The translations under genes and the position numbers were made by a program. Below are positions 10,946 through 22,382 of a stretch of DNA of 64,000 bases, one piece after another (the stretch's first letter is position 1; each line of letters starts with the position of its first letter). Under the pieces are notes generated by a model. That model ran no database searches. It had not been told where the DNA came from and saw nothing but the letters and a program-made list of their open reading frames with translations. The DNA comes from Oscarella lobularis. Lineage: Eukaryota; Porifera; Homoscleromorpha; Homosclerophorida; Oscarellidae. The DNA lies in assembly GCF_947507565.1 (NCBI RefSeq), contig NC_089189.1, positions 1,054,001-1,118,000 of the forward strand, read 5' to 3'.

Positions 10946-13335
10946 TTACACTGTATCTTTAATCTTGAAACGCGATTCAAGCAAAGTCCAATGATAGCCA
11001 GAGGCAGGCGGATTGGGTTGGGATCTTCCCATGGCAAAATTGGCAGAGTAGGATAAGTAGAAGTCAAGAAAGCTCCCGTTTCCTGTCTTATCAACTTTAG
11101 TCCCAACGAATTTGCTTGGAATGTTTACAAAGTATGCTGTGCAAAAAAAGAGATTAGAAAACGAAAAATTTTGCTCGTACACCTGTTAACCTTCGGGTCC
11201 GAATTTTGCCATGTACGCTATGAGACTGAAAGGCCCCATCATATTGTCGGACTCCAAGAAGTACGTGTCGAACTCTCGCACGGTGTAAGGCGAATATGTT
11301 GGCGTAGAGACGCACGTGATGTATTTATATAGAGCAGGCACGTACCTTGATAAGCGCAAATTTGCATTCCCAATCCGCTCTTTATTTTTTCTTACGTCAT
11401 AGTAGTGACTCCAGTGCGATTCTTCCACGTAAATAACGGTGCCGCGTAATGGAGATAAGGCGACCAAATCACTACGCCGTCGGGACCGAGACCAGAGTAG
11501 AATTCCCACGCGGACGCGTTATTGATTTGAAGGGGATCGGGAGTTCCGCGAGCTAGATAGACGCTGTCTCCCTGCAATGCATTGCATACACGTATGAGAA
11601 AGAAACGATATGATGTTTATAGTACCTGCATCCAAGATTCGTGAGCTGATGAACTTTCAGCACCATGGCCAATTACGTAAACCTAGCCAAGGTGATAGAA
11701 CGGATTACTAGGTACGACAACCCATACTTTCCCATTCGGTGCATGTTCCATATTTTTTCCGAAATCCACCTAGATATAAGAGCTTTCTTAGTTGACATAC
11801 CTACACTAAACGAACTTTTTTTAACTGACTACGTGCACTGCTCCAATTTTCACTTTCGTGTTATTCTTGCTCGTCTGGTTAAACAAATTATCGGTGTCGT
11901 TTTTCATAGAGACGCGCGGCTCGTGCCACTCGGGCGGCTTCGTTGGACTCACGACCGACGAATAGCGCCAGTCGAGAAATGGACCCTGAACGCACCTACA
12001 AGGAGATCCGTGAATCAACGACTGACAAGTAAGGCGGTACACATAGAATAGATCACCAATTGCCGCAGTTAGGAGCTGGGTCAGGAGGAATCTGAGGGTT
12101 GTCCAACGCGTATCTAGATAGATAGATATAGTTTTTAGTGCCTTATGAACTAGGAAGAGAACTCCCTCACGTTCCGTAGTACCAATTTCCATTGTACACC
12201 AAGTTTGCGGACGGATATCGCCCTTTAGGTATAACAGCGAACGTTAGGTTTAAAAATTTTCTCCAAGTGAACCGATCTTGCCTCCGTACGGTGCCTGAAT
12301 ACTTGAAAACGTTCCGATATTTGTTATTGTTAAATTCAGGGGATCATCTCCAACGGCAACAGCAAACCCGGTAGTGTGCTTGCCGTTTCCCCCAGCCGTC
12401 CCATTGACCGAGCCTAGAAAAAGGTTTTTTTTTTTATATTCTCCGCGCACGTAGTAGTTCTGTATGCTTGCCATCGGTCCACGGAGAGTACAGGTTGTCG
12501 TCACTGGCCCACGAGGGAAACCACGTATCTGCATGTCCGTAAATTCCCGCTCTGGAGCCGAATTGAACGCCTGAAAACGTTGCTGACTGCTCGAACGGGC
12601 AATCGTCAGGCGGCGTGCTAGGCCAATCGTAGAAAAAATTAGCAGCGTAACCTATACGTAAAGGCAACCATAACACGTACTTTGTGTATGGTGTGGAAAT
12701 AAGAGTATTACCTTCGACGCTTTTGAGTACGTAACCGGCGGCAATGGCGCTCTGCACGTCTTCTTGACACCCAGCTAAGAATAGATCCTTCCTTGCTTCG
12801 CTCCAATACAGTTTCAGAGGCATTCCGCCTGATGAATCTGTAGAAGACATCTATTGATTTTAGTCCTGAAGAACAGATTTGGCTCTCAACCAGAACTAGT
12901 GGTGTAGACGTAGCCTTCGATTCTCACAAGTTCGTAATTTTGCTTTTTCACGTAATCAATGCTCTCTATAACCTCGAGTATTAATAGGGTTTAAATTTCT
13001 TACTGGGCTACATAACCTTCCGTTGCAACGTTTGCAGTATCGTTGTACTCCTTACTGAAATACGTATAGAGGGGAACGGTGTTGGCGAGACGTGTATCAT
13101 TTGACGCGATCTGTCGCAGCAGAAGGTCGCCGATAAGGACTAGGAGGCGAACCATCGTTTTCACCTGACTGCAGGCACGAATGAATTTGTAGTCGGGTGT
13201 GATGCTCTCCAGACCTTTTTCAGTCGCATAAACTGCATTGTCCTCGCGCGCGTAACTGTAGTAAAGGCGCAGAGGTGCGTTTGGACTTGCAGACGCTGGC
13301 AAAATGGCCAAAAATAAGACGAGTAGGCGACTCAT
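10946..13335 (-). CDS. Secreted protein with N-terminal short repeats and a DUF4185-like beta-propeller region, multi-exon
   Basis: I read about ten exons on the minus strand. The start ATG at 13335 opens a signal peptide (MSRLLVLFLAILPASAS). Next come short repeats of the type PLRLYYSYAREDN / VPLYTYFSKEYND / PLKLYWSEARKDLFLAG...AAGY, which resemble DUF5648-like lectin or hydrolase-associated repeats. The main body has ADTWFPSWASDDNLYSPWTDG, GRYPSANLVYNGNWYYGT, GPFLDWRYS, VDFGKNMEHAPNGK, VYVIGHGA, SWMQGDSVYLAR and, at the C terminus, AYFVNIPSKF and FLSYSANFA. Such blade-like W/D/G motifs recall DUF4185-type five-bladed propellers; the family name is from memory. One intron near 12416-12508 appears to use a GC donor (GATG/GCAAGC). 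Stop at 10946-10948. Its upstream neighbour on the same strand, the heparanase-like gene, ends 158 bp before this start. The exon structure of the first repeat (about 13000-13160) is uncertain. Confidence 0.7.
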
Positions 13336-13493
13336 CGTCAACGGAACTCTCGTGATGCTTCCGAAGCTCACGTGTCGTAGCGTGATTTTGAAAACGTGCG
13401 TTGGAAGTGGCACACGAATTGCAAATTGCAGCGATGACATGAAATCACACTTAGGTGCCGCAAAAATAGCAGTGACTAAAAAAGTTGATAGTG

Positions 13494-15973
13494 CTACATG
13501 CAAGCTTTAGCATTGGCATTTTTGAAAATAGCAAACCCGTACGACATCGGTTTTGCTACCAAAGGCGTTTCGCCGGGATTAATCATGCCAGAAAGATCGG
13601 GTAGTTTCCCGTTCTTAAGAAATGTGTAAACATAGCGTACGTAGTCCATGTTTTCTTACCTCAATTTCCAATAGTTTGTTATTTAGCATGACTTTGTGCG
13701 ATCTGTAGTTCCCTTCTTCGCCCGTAGTCAGGTGGTACTAGTACAAATGCTGTATGAGTTATAGATGCGGTACGGTATGCTGCGAGAACGGTAGACCTCT
13801 TCTCGTGGCCCTGATGCAATCCCCTGCGAGTTTGTAATTCGATTCAGTCATTGAAAACGATTATAGCGGCTCTATGTGTTTCTCTTACGGTGACTGGCAA
13901 TTCAAATGATTTTGCTTTGTCTACATTCACAAAAGCGAGAACGATAGCCCCTTTAGCATTATCCTATGGAGAATATTTCTGCTAGATAGATGTCAATTAG
14001 AACGGCACTAACCTCGGCTGCACAAGCTGCATGCGCAGTCACAGAATCATTCATACTCGAAGGGACATTGACGTCGAGCATCTGTCTCAATTACGTCACT
14101 CTCATTTCTACGCCTTTGGGGGCCCCCCTTCGTACCTTTTGTCCCATTAACTTTCTGTAGAGCAATGCCGTGTAGTAGTCTGGATTGGGCATGTACGTCG
14201 TTTTGTTGAGAAGCTGTCAGAACGATCAACGAGTAGCGCGTTTAGAGACAAACGATTTAGAGAGTTTGAAACCTCGTAGTGTCCCCCAACCAGCGTCTGT
14301 CCTGAAATGCATCAGCGTAATCAAGTCACCACGTTCACACAGCCTGTATATTCTAACTGCAAAACGCCTTGTGTTTATTGGTTGCCGTTGTTCCAAGAGC
14401 GTTCTATACATAGAGCCGGGTGTACAATAACTCTCTAAGCACGAGACAGTTTTCCTTACCAAGTACCAGAAACCGGAGAGAAACGTGTTAGTCGTGCCGT
14501 CTTGACCGCTGTGCCACGCCGCGGCGCTCTCTCCCACCCCTTCGTACAAAAACCCCAATTCAGTTATTATTTGCCGGTTTTCGCGCCCCGTTACGTACAT
14601 AAGTCGACGTTTGGAGCCTTTTCTTTCACGACACTGACCATGTTCATCTGCAGACATACGTATGCACGCATACATCGTGGTTTATTAGAGGGCATCGTAC
14701 AGCACTGTGAGTTTGAGATTGGAGGAAATCTACCGTTGGAATCTTGTCGGCTAATTTTGGATCGAGCCCATAACCTAGTTATGTGAGCAGTAGATACACA
14801 CGCATAGCCTTTTCACTCGATTTTTGAACCTGAGTAAACGTGGTATGTCGTAGCGTTGATGTAGGGACCGGCAACTGGCAAGAAGCTCTCGAAATAACTA
14901 TCAGAAATCCCTATATCTAAATCCGATTGCGTCTTAAATTCCTGAGCATGCACTGGGAATTTGAGTTTGTTACCTGGGCCAACTAAAAGAGGTCTGGTGC
15001 TTTCATCAGGCCAAATTTGGTTGATCATTGTGCTGAGAGAACAATGCAGCTTATAGAAAAAAATCAATCATGCGTATATGCGCTGCTTCTAACCGCATTG
15101 TTTTAAAGTCTTTACCGTACACCACCGGATCAATCTAAACTGACGTAGCAATTCGTCACACAAACGTTGAACGACTTTACCTCGTGGTTCAATTCGTTAC
15201 CAAACTAAATACATTCGAGTTAGTTCTTTCTTTGTGTGTATACTGCCATGATGATCAACTAACTTCGAATGCTGCAACGGGCATCTTATTCTGAGCCGTG
15301 TATTTCATTAGAGCTTCAGCGTTTGACGGATCGATAGGGCTCGTTTTGTTTTTTCGACCATACATAGCGTTAATTCCAAAAGCCTGTAAGTAGGATAATC
15401 TCATTGGAAACTAAGGCGAAACTGTATTTGGCTTATTACTAATTTTGTTCCAGTTGTCTGAGTGAAATTCACCAGTTCTTCCCATTTGGACATATTCATG
15501 CAAAAGGGCTGTTAGGTCACGAGTAACCAATCATTAATTAGTTTATATCACAAAGTAATGAGCTTGCTTCTTTGCATGGTTCATGATTAGTTCCAACATC
15601 AAAAACAATCTAAACATCGGTAAACGATGCATATTTATGCTTTCCCTTCTGTGTACCCTATCTTCATCGCTTCCACCCTTTTAAAAATAAATAATTACAT
15701 AGTTATGTTGAAATGCGTTTTTACGATTCGTAGATGGCCTGGAGACAATTGGCTTGTCAAGTACACCAGCAAAGGGTTCTTCAAGTCGATGACGAGTACG
15801 CTGCTGTTGGTCCAGCCTGGACTGGTGTTTGGCCACCAGTCGAAGTTGAAGCTCACGAAACTGGGGCTTGTAGTGAATGCAACGTCGTTTAGATTCACTT
15901 CAAGAGCGTCCGAAGCGTAAGAGCTCGTGAATCGAAGAACCAGCGCAAGTGCGACGGCAAGTGAAAAAGCCAT
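13494..15973 (-). CDS. Heparanase-like glycoside hydrolase family 79 (secreted, multi-exon)
   Basis: This is an endo-beta-glucuronidase-type enzyme expected to act on heparan sulfate or related glycans outside the cell or in lysosomes. Exon 1 (from ATG 15973) encodes a signal peptide, then FVSFNFDWWPN and LSPGHLRI, with the next exon beginning GGSDED, as in heparanases. Further exons give CMNMSKWEELVNFTQTTG, FGINAMYG, AAFEFGNELNHE (GNE should hold the acid/base Glu), RPLLVGPG, VGESAAAWHSGQ followed by NTFLSGFWYL (the Glu of GES is the likely nucleophile), RQTLVGGHYEV, NPDYYTALLYRKLMG, AIVLAFVNVDKAKSFELP and the C-terminal LPDLSGM and SYGFAIFKNANAKACM. Stop at 13494-13496. About a dozen short exons are implied, with introns mostly of 50-250 bp. 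All expected blocks are present in order, so it is probably functional. It stands in tandem with the propeller gene. Confidence 0.85.
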
Positions 15974-16084
15974 TGGCTAGTCTCGGCGCAGCTAATTGAA
16001 ATCGAATTTTTTCAGCAACGCATGTGCGAAGCAACTGCTGGTAGTACCTGCAGAGTTTACAGAAAGGAGAAGCCGTACTCAATG

Positions 16085-16458
16085 AGCAAAGGTTGCGAGC
16101 ACTGCCCCCATTAGGATATCAACTGCGTACATGTGTCATAATTAGTTAAGGTCCTTATACCCGTGTGAATCCAAACGTCCTAATTAATGTAAGAAGGAAG
16201 AATACACGTGTTCTTATGTTAGCACTGTATTTTGAAAAGTTGTCTGGACTATGGATGGATGTGCCTGCAGGCTGCCGGTGAAGCTCGCGTGGACGCGCAA
16301 TCACTTCACGTGATTACCCATGTGCGCTCTGTTAGTAGAGACTGCGATTTGCGCGTTTCACTTACCTTTAGAGCATTTCTTAGCATCTCTGAAAAATCCA
16401 ATTGGTACCGTAAGCTTGCCCAATGGTCAGGGCACCTCAGATCATAAGTACTGTTTAG
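16085..16458. promoter_or_regulatory. Intergenic region between divergent heparanase-like and Kelch genes
   Basis: This about 375-bp gap lies between a minus-strand and a plus-strand gene and should hold both promoters. I see a TCACGTGATTA E-box-like site near 16306-16316 but no clear TATA box. The bases before 16459 (TACTGTTTAG) look like a splice acceptor. A short upstream exon of the Kelch gene near 16390-16410 is therefore possible. Confidence 0.35.
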
Positions 16459-16461
16459 ATC

Positions 16462-19400
16462 ATGGGCAACGCCCCTTCTTCGAGACGCGATCATCATTCA
16501 ACGATGATTGACGGTCGTCTGTACTTGTTCGGCGGTCACGACGGAAAAAAAATACTTTCTGGCAAAGATATCTTTGTCCTGAACGTTCGAGAAAAAGAGT
16601 GGGCGAAAAAACTCGCTCGCGGCGGTGAGGACCTGCAATTCAAAGGTGGAGGGTGCGTTGCTATTAAAGGAATTATCTACTCCTACGACCAAGCGGGAAT
16701 CGTCCATCATTTGAATCCAAAGAATGAGCCTATGACGTGGCAAAAGATAGCTGCTACATGTACGCCTACCGGAAGAACGCCCGACCCACGCGAGGGAGCT
16801 TGTTTGTGGGCGATCGGAGAGCGAATAATAATGTTCGGAGGAATTAGCTCACGAGAAATTCCCGATCATCTTCTCCAATCTGGGGCGAAGCAAACGGGGA
16901 AGATTAACGATGAGCTCTATGAATTTGCTCTTGCAAAAAATGCTCCAAAAGGTTTAACATTTTGACACAATTGAAGGTATATAACTGCCACTTTTAGGAG
17001 AATGGTTGGATTTGGTATTGAATGGCCCAAGGCCCGAACCACGCTATGGTGCCGCTATGGCAACAATTAATCGAAGACAAGGAATCATGCACGCTGGTTA
17101 CGGTGGTGAAAAATCTCTTGCTGACACCTTTTTGATTGATTTGTTTGAAATGGTGGCGTTTGCTAAATTTAGTACAGTAGACGGAAGTTTTAGATAGACC
17201 TTTCTTTCATAGGCATGGATTCCCATTGAGTTTGATCCCAAACCGGAACACAGGCGCGGCCACACTCTTTCTCCAATAACCATCAAAGCATTGGACGGAG
17301 ATAAAATCGGCTTTTTACTTCTCGGCGGATGTACGTCTGAGTCTGCTTGGATTTTGGACTATTTAGAAAGCAAAGCATACGAGGTGCATTTATGAAAGAA
17401 AGAAACGTTGTTAATTGAGCTATACTTTTCTTTAAATCAGATAAATTTGGGTAATGACGTCGCAGTTTTTGGTCACACCGCTTACTGCATAGAAAATGAC
17501 GATGGAACAGCTACCCTCATTCTTTGCGGTGGAAGTAATAAGGAAGGTTCATTGAAGCAAATGCTGACTTCCTTGCAACTTGGTACAAATTTGAAATTAT
17601 TAGGACTTCAGATAACGTGTTATTGTACGTAGATGAGGACTCGGGTTACGTACAAAACAAAGAAAAAATTGAAGAAAGATATGTGGGTTCCTAATCAAAT
17701 GCTTACAAAGCCTGTCATAATCAGCATCGTTAGTCTAAGCTCTGCGCTACCTTGCTGGGAGAAGTGGCTCAATTACCAAGTCTGCTGCAAGTTGGTCATA
17801 AGCGACGGCTCTCGTAAGCAGGGCGCAGAAGAGTAGGTTAGGTGTGCCATACAACTTCATTTCAGTGTTGTGCTACGCGATTTGAAAACCGCCAAGTTAA
17901 AAAAAGAACGTGTTCAGCACCAAGAAACAAAGTATAAACGGAGAGAAGCATTACGTTTGAAGCTCAGTTCTTGTTTGCTTCGTGTAGACAGCATCTTAAC
18001 AAAAGTATTGTTGAAGTTGCTGCGCAGAGGGGAAGGTACATTATCTCGTTTTCATAAGTTTTCTCTTTGTTAAAAGGTTTCTACTATAATTTAGTGAAAA
18101 TCTTGAAGAACAAAGAGATGCTGAAATTCGACGTCTCAAGAATAGTCCGGAATCACCCATTGCAGCTAAACCTGAAAAACGTCCAAAGCCCCACGTCGCT
18201 GAAAAACCTAACTTGGGGTTCGTGCTTCATCAGGAACATCGCAAACTTACCTTCGCAAGATCTCCACGAAAGTCCAGAAAAGCTCAAGAGACGAATAGCT
18301 TGACGTATTTACAAGAAATTACCCTTTAATTAATTGAAGACTAAACGTTGCTGCTTTAGAAGCACGATGTTTCTTCCAAGGCCCTCGAACCCTGGAATAA
18401 CTCGATCGGCGTCTGTGTGCGTAACGCATAGAAGGAAAAATAGTCATTTTAAAATAAATTAAATTTTGTTGCTTTAGAGGCAGCAGGCCAATATCTCCAA
18501 TGTCCCCCTTTCAATACGCGTATATTTAAGCAAATTTCCTTTTTAAATACCAAACGTTGATGCTTTATAGAAGCATACCATCTCCAAAGCTCCCTGACAA
18601 ATCGGCGAGTTTGCGCGAAAGGTATTTAGAAGAAAATTGTCTTTTTAAAATTGAATGTTGCTGCTTTAGAAGAAAGATATCAGGATCTCACAAGCCTCCT
18701 CCTGTTTCTGAAAAACCTCTACGATTGGTGGGGTGCGTTACGTATTTATTAAAAGGGTTTTCAAAATTAAACGTTGTTGCCTTAGAATCATGGAAAGACA
18801 ATCGAGCGGCGTTGCAGTGACGGAGGCTAAAGAAAAAGCCCATCGCTACTCTACTACATATAATAACTCTGCGACGATAAAGAGCAACATGTGCGATGAA
18901 GAGGTAGCATTTATGGCTTTTGCTGTGAACCTGCTTGTAATCTGAATTATTTGTAGAGTCATCCGTCTTCTATGACGGTGGACAGCGTTTCTGTGTCACT
19001 GGCACGAGTGGCTCCGGTGGTAATTGAAAAGGTGTCTCCATGGCGAGAGCTGAACCTAGCAATTATGAAAGACAAGTGCAGTTTGTCAATTCCTTCTGGA
19101 AGCGTCGACAAGTCAATGAAGATCTCTTCTTGTCTTCTAACCGACAAAAAGGAGTACGAAAGTCAATGCGGAGCCGAGCTCACTGATATTGTTCAGCTTC
19201 TTCCTCACAACGCGAGATTCAAAAAAGCAGCCACTCTCAGGTTGCTTCATGGTTTCGAGTTAAGACAAAATCACGCAATTAGTGTCACATTGCTGTACAG
19301 CGACGTCACTGACTCTACGAGATGCATAAAGCCGCTGTGGACTTTTACTTCTCTGGAAGAAGAGGTATCGTTGCAATTTGGCCGGGCTGTTCTATTGGCC

Positions 19401-20353
19401 GACCAGATAGTTGTTCAAACGACCACTTTCTTTTACATCTGCTGCCGAAACGACGCCTGCTGCGTTAATTTGTCGGCGTTGCTCTTTTCTCCTGAAGAAT
19501 TAAAATCACGTCCGTTCGGTGATAACTTCAGTGTCAAGTTGTCGATACTAGAAAAGGGAAAAGAGGAAATGATTGTTTCTAAAGAGCGCGGAACAGGACC
19601 ACAAGCATATGAAATTATACAGCGAAAAGAGCTCAGCTTCTGTGACTGCGCCATCTCTAAAGATAAGCCTCATTCGCCAGAGTGGGAAGAAGAGGGGGGG
19701 AGTAGCCTGGTAATTTCTGCAGAAATGAAGTCCGCCTCTGTGTGGCATATTGATGCAAGTCCAAGAAAAATCCCTTTCAACGAACTTCGAGCTATTTCCA
19801 AATCTGAAGCAGCTCACCGAACGTACATCTTTGACATCAGCCGTTCTGTGAGAAGTCCTGCAGTTAGCAATAGCATGACTGTGGGATTTGATTTTAAATG
19901 GAAAAAGCCAATTGAGCCTCTGTGTGTGACTTTTACAGCAAGCGTGGATCGGGAGGTTACAGAGAAAGAACTTCACAAGTTGGCGGTTTTTCTACCAGAT
20001 TGCTGGAAGAGTTTGTCCCGTGAGTTGCCGGGGCAAAAGGAGGACGTAGCAGTCGTGGAACGCAAGTGTAAGGATGATCCAAAAGAATTGCCGTACTGCA
20101 TGCTCAAAGAATGGCACAATCGAAATGGATCAAGGGCGACGGTAAGGGATCTCTGCACAGCTCTTATTAGTCAGAGTGTTGGTCATCGGCGAGCAGCCGA
20201 GGAGACATTCGGAAAAGAATGCGTCGAAGAGGTAAGTTACTAGCTGGTGACCTTTCTCTGCAGCTGCGGCAACTGTTATCATTTTTATGCAATCAGTGTT
20301 TTCGTTCTTTTGCTGTTTGGAGCTCTAATTGTTTGTTACATTGCTGTTTGTAG
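16462..20353 (+). CDS. Kelch-repeat / coiled-coil / ZU5 / death-domain protein (multi-exon)
   Basis: Exons 16462-16951, 16998-17152, 17213-17383 and 17441-about 17584 encode Kelch blades (RLYLFGGHDG, IIMFGGISS, FLLLGGCTS, LILCGGSN). Next come short exons for a charged helical segment (DEDSGYVQNKEKIEERY, then a K/R/E-rich stretch), then serine/proline-rich micro-exons to about 18923. The large exon 18957-20231 encodes a ZU5-like domain (CSLSIPSGSVDKSM, DIVQLLPHNARFKKAATLRL) and ends with a death domain (about its last 90 residues; LPDCWKSLSREL, MLKEWHNRNGSRATVRDL). A GAG/GTAAGT donor at 20231 leads to a short last exon 20264-20353. ZU5 next to a death domain is known from UNC5, PIDD and ankyrins; a Kelch partner is not a combination I know. 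The ATG at 16462 gives MGNAPSSR, a possible myristoylation site, but it may lie in an internal exon. That this is one gene is inferred from strand, spacing and continuous splice sites. Confidence 0.65.
18340..18830 (+). repeat. Tandem micro-exon units in the linker of the Kelch/ZU5/death gene
   Basis: Five units of about 95-120 bp each start with an acceptor-like stretch (ACGTTGCTGCTTTAG and variants at about 18350, 18465, 18556, 18656 and 18770). Each is followed by 40-70 bp encoding Ser/Pro/Lys-rich peptide (such as FLPRPSNPG, SRPISPMSP, SIPSPKLPDK, GSHKPPPVSEK) and then a donor-like GT. The units look like successive duplications of one intron plus exon. Confidence 0.6.
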
Positions 20354-20697
20354 TTTATTACCGGAGTACTAAAAATGCAATCGGGTAGAGAAGTCCTCGA
20401 CGTTTTGTCGATGGGTTTGATTACCCTCTAAATATCGACAAGATCACGTGATTATTGTCTTCGATACGTCAGCACATGAGCCTTTTCGCCTCCTCCTCTG
20501 AGGCAACGACAACACAGACGATGCGCGACGAGCAGGAAGTTTAACATGATGATCGATATTGCACCGCCACCACGACTGTGGCGGGCCCCCAACAGGAGAA
20601 CCAGTCGGCGAAAAATGTTCTACTGTATACGCCCCACATTCGTTACGCTCCCAACACGAACACAGTCATCAGAATCAGAATAATCACAAATTTCGAG
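20354..20697. other. Intergenic region, converging genes
   Basis: This short AT-rich gap follows the last Kelch/ZU5/death exon and precedes the end of the glycine-zipper gene on the other strand. It should hold both 3' ends. I see no RNA gene, repeat or clear open frame here. Confidence 0.4.
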
Positions 20698-22104
20698 TCA
20701 ATTTGGACACGCAAGAGATTCGAGCATTGCCGTGCTCACGACACTTGTCGCCTCCGTGGCGCTTTTTCGAATATCTTCGGCAGCATTCAGCAGTTGAACG
20801 AACTCCGGATACATGGCCCGAATCAAGATGAAGAGATTCACCGTGCACGCGGTAGCCCAATCGTCCTGCGTCAACGCCTTCGGCTTCTCGTCGCTGATCT
20901 TCCTCTCGTACGCCTCCACCACTTCATCGGCCGTTCTGACGGGCCTCGTTCCGCGCTTCACGCCGCGCCATCCAAAGAACTCGTACGAATTCATCACGGA
21001 ATCTTCGCCTTCGTCCCACATGACGCTATCGATCTTTTTACCGGCGCGAGACCCGATCACTTCTCCAGCGATGCCTCCAACGAAAGCGCCGGCAAGCGTT
21101 CCAATTGGACCGAGCCAAAGCCCCATGGCAACGCCAGTACTCGCTGCGGCGAAGATGCCTCCCATTGCACCGCCCGCTCCCTCGGCGAGACGTTGACGCA
21201 GCCTCACGGCGGTGATATCGTTCTTGGCCCACTTGCGCACGTCCCACATGGCGTTGAGCCCGAAAAGGACGGTCCCGGTCACTGCATTGGCGCGAACGAC
21301 CGACTTCCCAATCGCCCTCGCAAACGTCGGCGCCAGCCGTTTCGTAGCAAGAGATCCAACGCCTTCGGCAATGGCTCGAAACGTCGCGCTCTTAGCTCCC
21401 TGTTTAGCTGCTTCGATCATCTGTTCATCCTTGTCGAGCGTGGGATTGGAGACGATTCCGGCGGCGCCGAACACGAAACTCAACGTCTCCGACTCCTTTT
21501 TCCCGCTGCGATGCCGTAGTGTCTCTCCGAGAGAGAATTCCGTTTTGCGGCTCAGCGTTGCGATCAGCGTCTCGCGGTCGATTTCGTCCACGTGGCCGCT
21601 CAGAATGTAAACGAAGCGAATCGCTCCTTCGGAGCCTCGTCGCGGTTCGGCGAAGTCGTCTCCCCAGAGTTGGCGTCGCGCTTGACGACGTTGCGTGGGA
21701 TCGGTCGTTTCGAGTTGCTTCAGCAGATGGACGATTGTATCGATTGGCATCGCTTCTTGAGCGCGAACGCGCTCGTCTTTCCAAGCGTGGAGAACGTGTG
21801 CCGTCGATTGACCGATTGGCTCGATGACGAATAGGCGATTGCCTTCCGATTCGACATCGACGTAGATTTGGACCACTTTTCCGTCATTGAGCGCTTTTCT
21901 GACTCGACTTTCGGTTGTCGAGCTGTCGGTCGCGTTCGACGTCAACAAGGAACTTGGATTCTTGAGCAGTTTTCCGAACGTAGCGCTCCACTCTTTGCAG
22001 GATTGGACGGCACTGATGACGTCTTCCAAGGCTTTGGGGTTTGAGCGCAGGTTCTCCGAAGTCTGCAAAATCTGTCGGACGACGTTTACGTAGCCAGACG
22101 ACAT
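20698..22104 (-). CDS. Glycine-zipper protein of unknown function, 468 aa, intronless
   Basis: The ATG at 22104 opens a single-exon frame of 468 codons. The N-terminal third is helical and Ser/Thr-rich. The middle part has RNR-like charged sequence including RQLWGDDFAEPRRGSEG and FVYILSGHVDEIDRETLIATL. Around residues 320-380 there is a glycine zipper (GGAMGGIFAAASTGVAMGLW, then GTLAGAFVGGIAGEVIGSRAG), the type of helix that can insert into or pack within membranes. The C-terminal part has GWRGVKRGTRPVRTADEVVEAYE and ends in a helical region. I see no signal peptide and no named catalytic motif. Glycine-zipper segments occur in membrane-perturbing and pore-lining proteins, but function here is not inferable. 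It lies between death-domain genes on the opposite strand. Confidence 0.8.
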   Translation of the reverse strand: MSSGYVNVVRQILQTSENLRSNPKALEDVISAVQSCKEWSATFGKLLKNPSSLLTSNATDSSTTESRVRKALNDGKVVQIYVDVESEGNRLFVIEPIGQSTAHVLHAWKDERVRAQEAMPIDTIVHLLKQLETTDPTQRRQARRQLWGDDFAEPRRGSEGAIRFVYILSGHVDEIDRETLIATLSRKTEFSLGETLRHRSGKKESETLSFVFGAAGIVSNPTLDKDEQMIEAAKQGAKSATFRAIAEGVGSLATKRLAPTFARAIGKSVVRANAVTGTVLFGLNAMWDVRKWAKNDITAVRLRQRLAEGAGGAMGGIFAAASTGVAMGLWLGPIGTLAGAFVGGIAGEVIGSRAGKKIDSVMWDEGEDSVMNSYEFFGWRGVKRGTRPVRTADEVVEAYERKISDEKPKALTQDDWATACTVNLFILIRAMYPEFVQLLNAAEDIRKSATEATSVVSTAMLESLACPN

Positions 22105-22382
22105 GGTTGTATCTTCGCGTCGAGAAAACTCTTCGTTTAGGTCTAGGAGGCGTAACTAGTCGCGTGACTTTCCCAGAAAAGGTAATTAATAATTAACCCA
22201 CCCTCGCACATATTTGCGAGTTTAGACTCTCTTGATTACATAAATATGACGTCAGATTTATAAAATGTACTAATAGTTTCACGCCTATCAGACGCAGACA
22301 TTGTACTGTTTTCACCGACACTCATCACTGACACTCGCAAGAATTCCCTGAGGAATTCCTAGGCGCGTGCGAGTCGTTGGAC

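Noticed and set aside
20578-21519. 313-codon plus-strand frame antisense to the glycine-zipper gene
   Set aside because: Arg/His/Pro-rich shadow of a GC-rich coding region; the minus-strand frame is longer and has coherent helix patterns.
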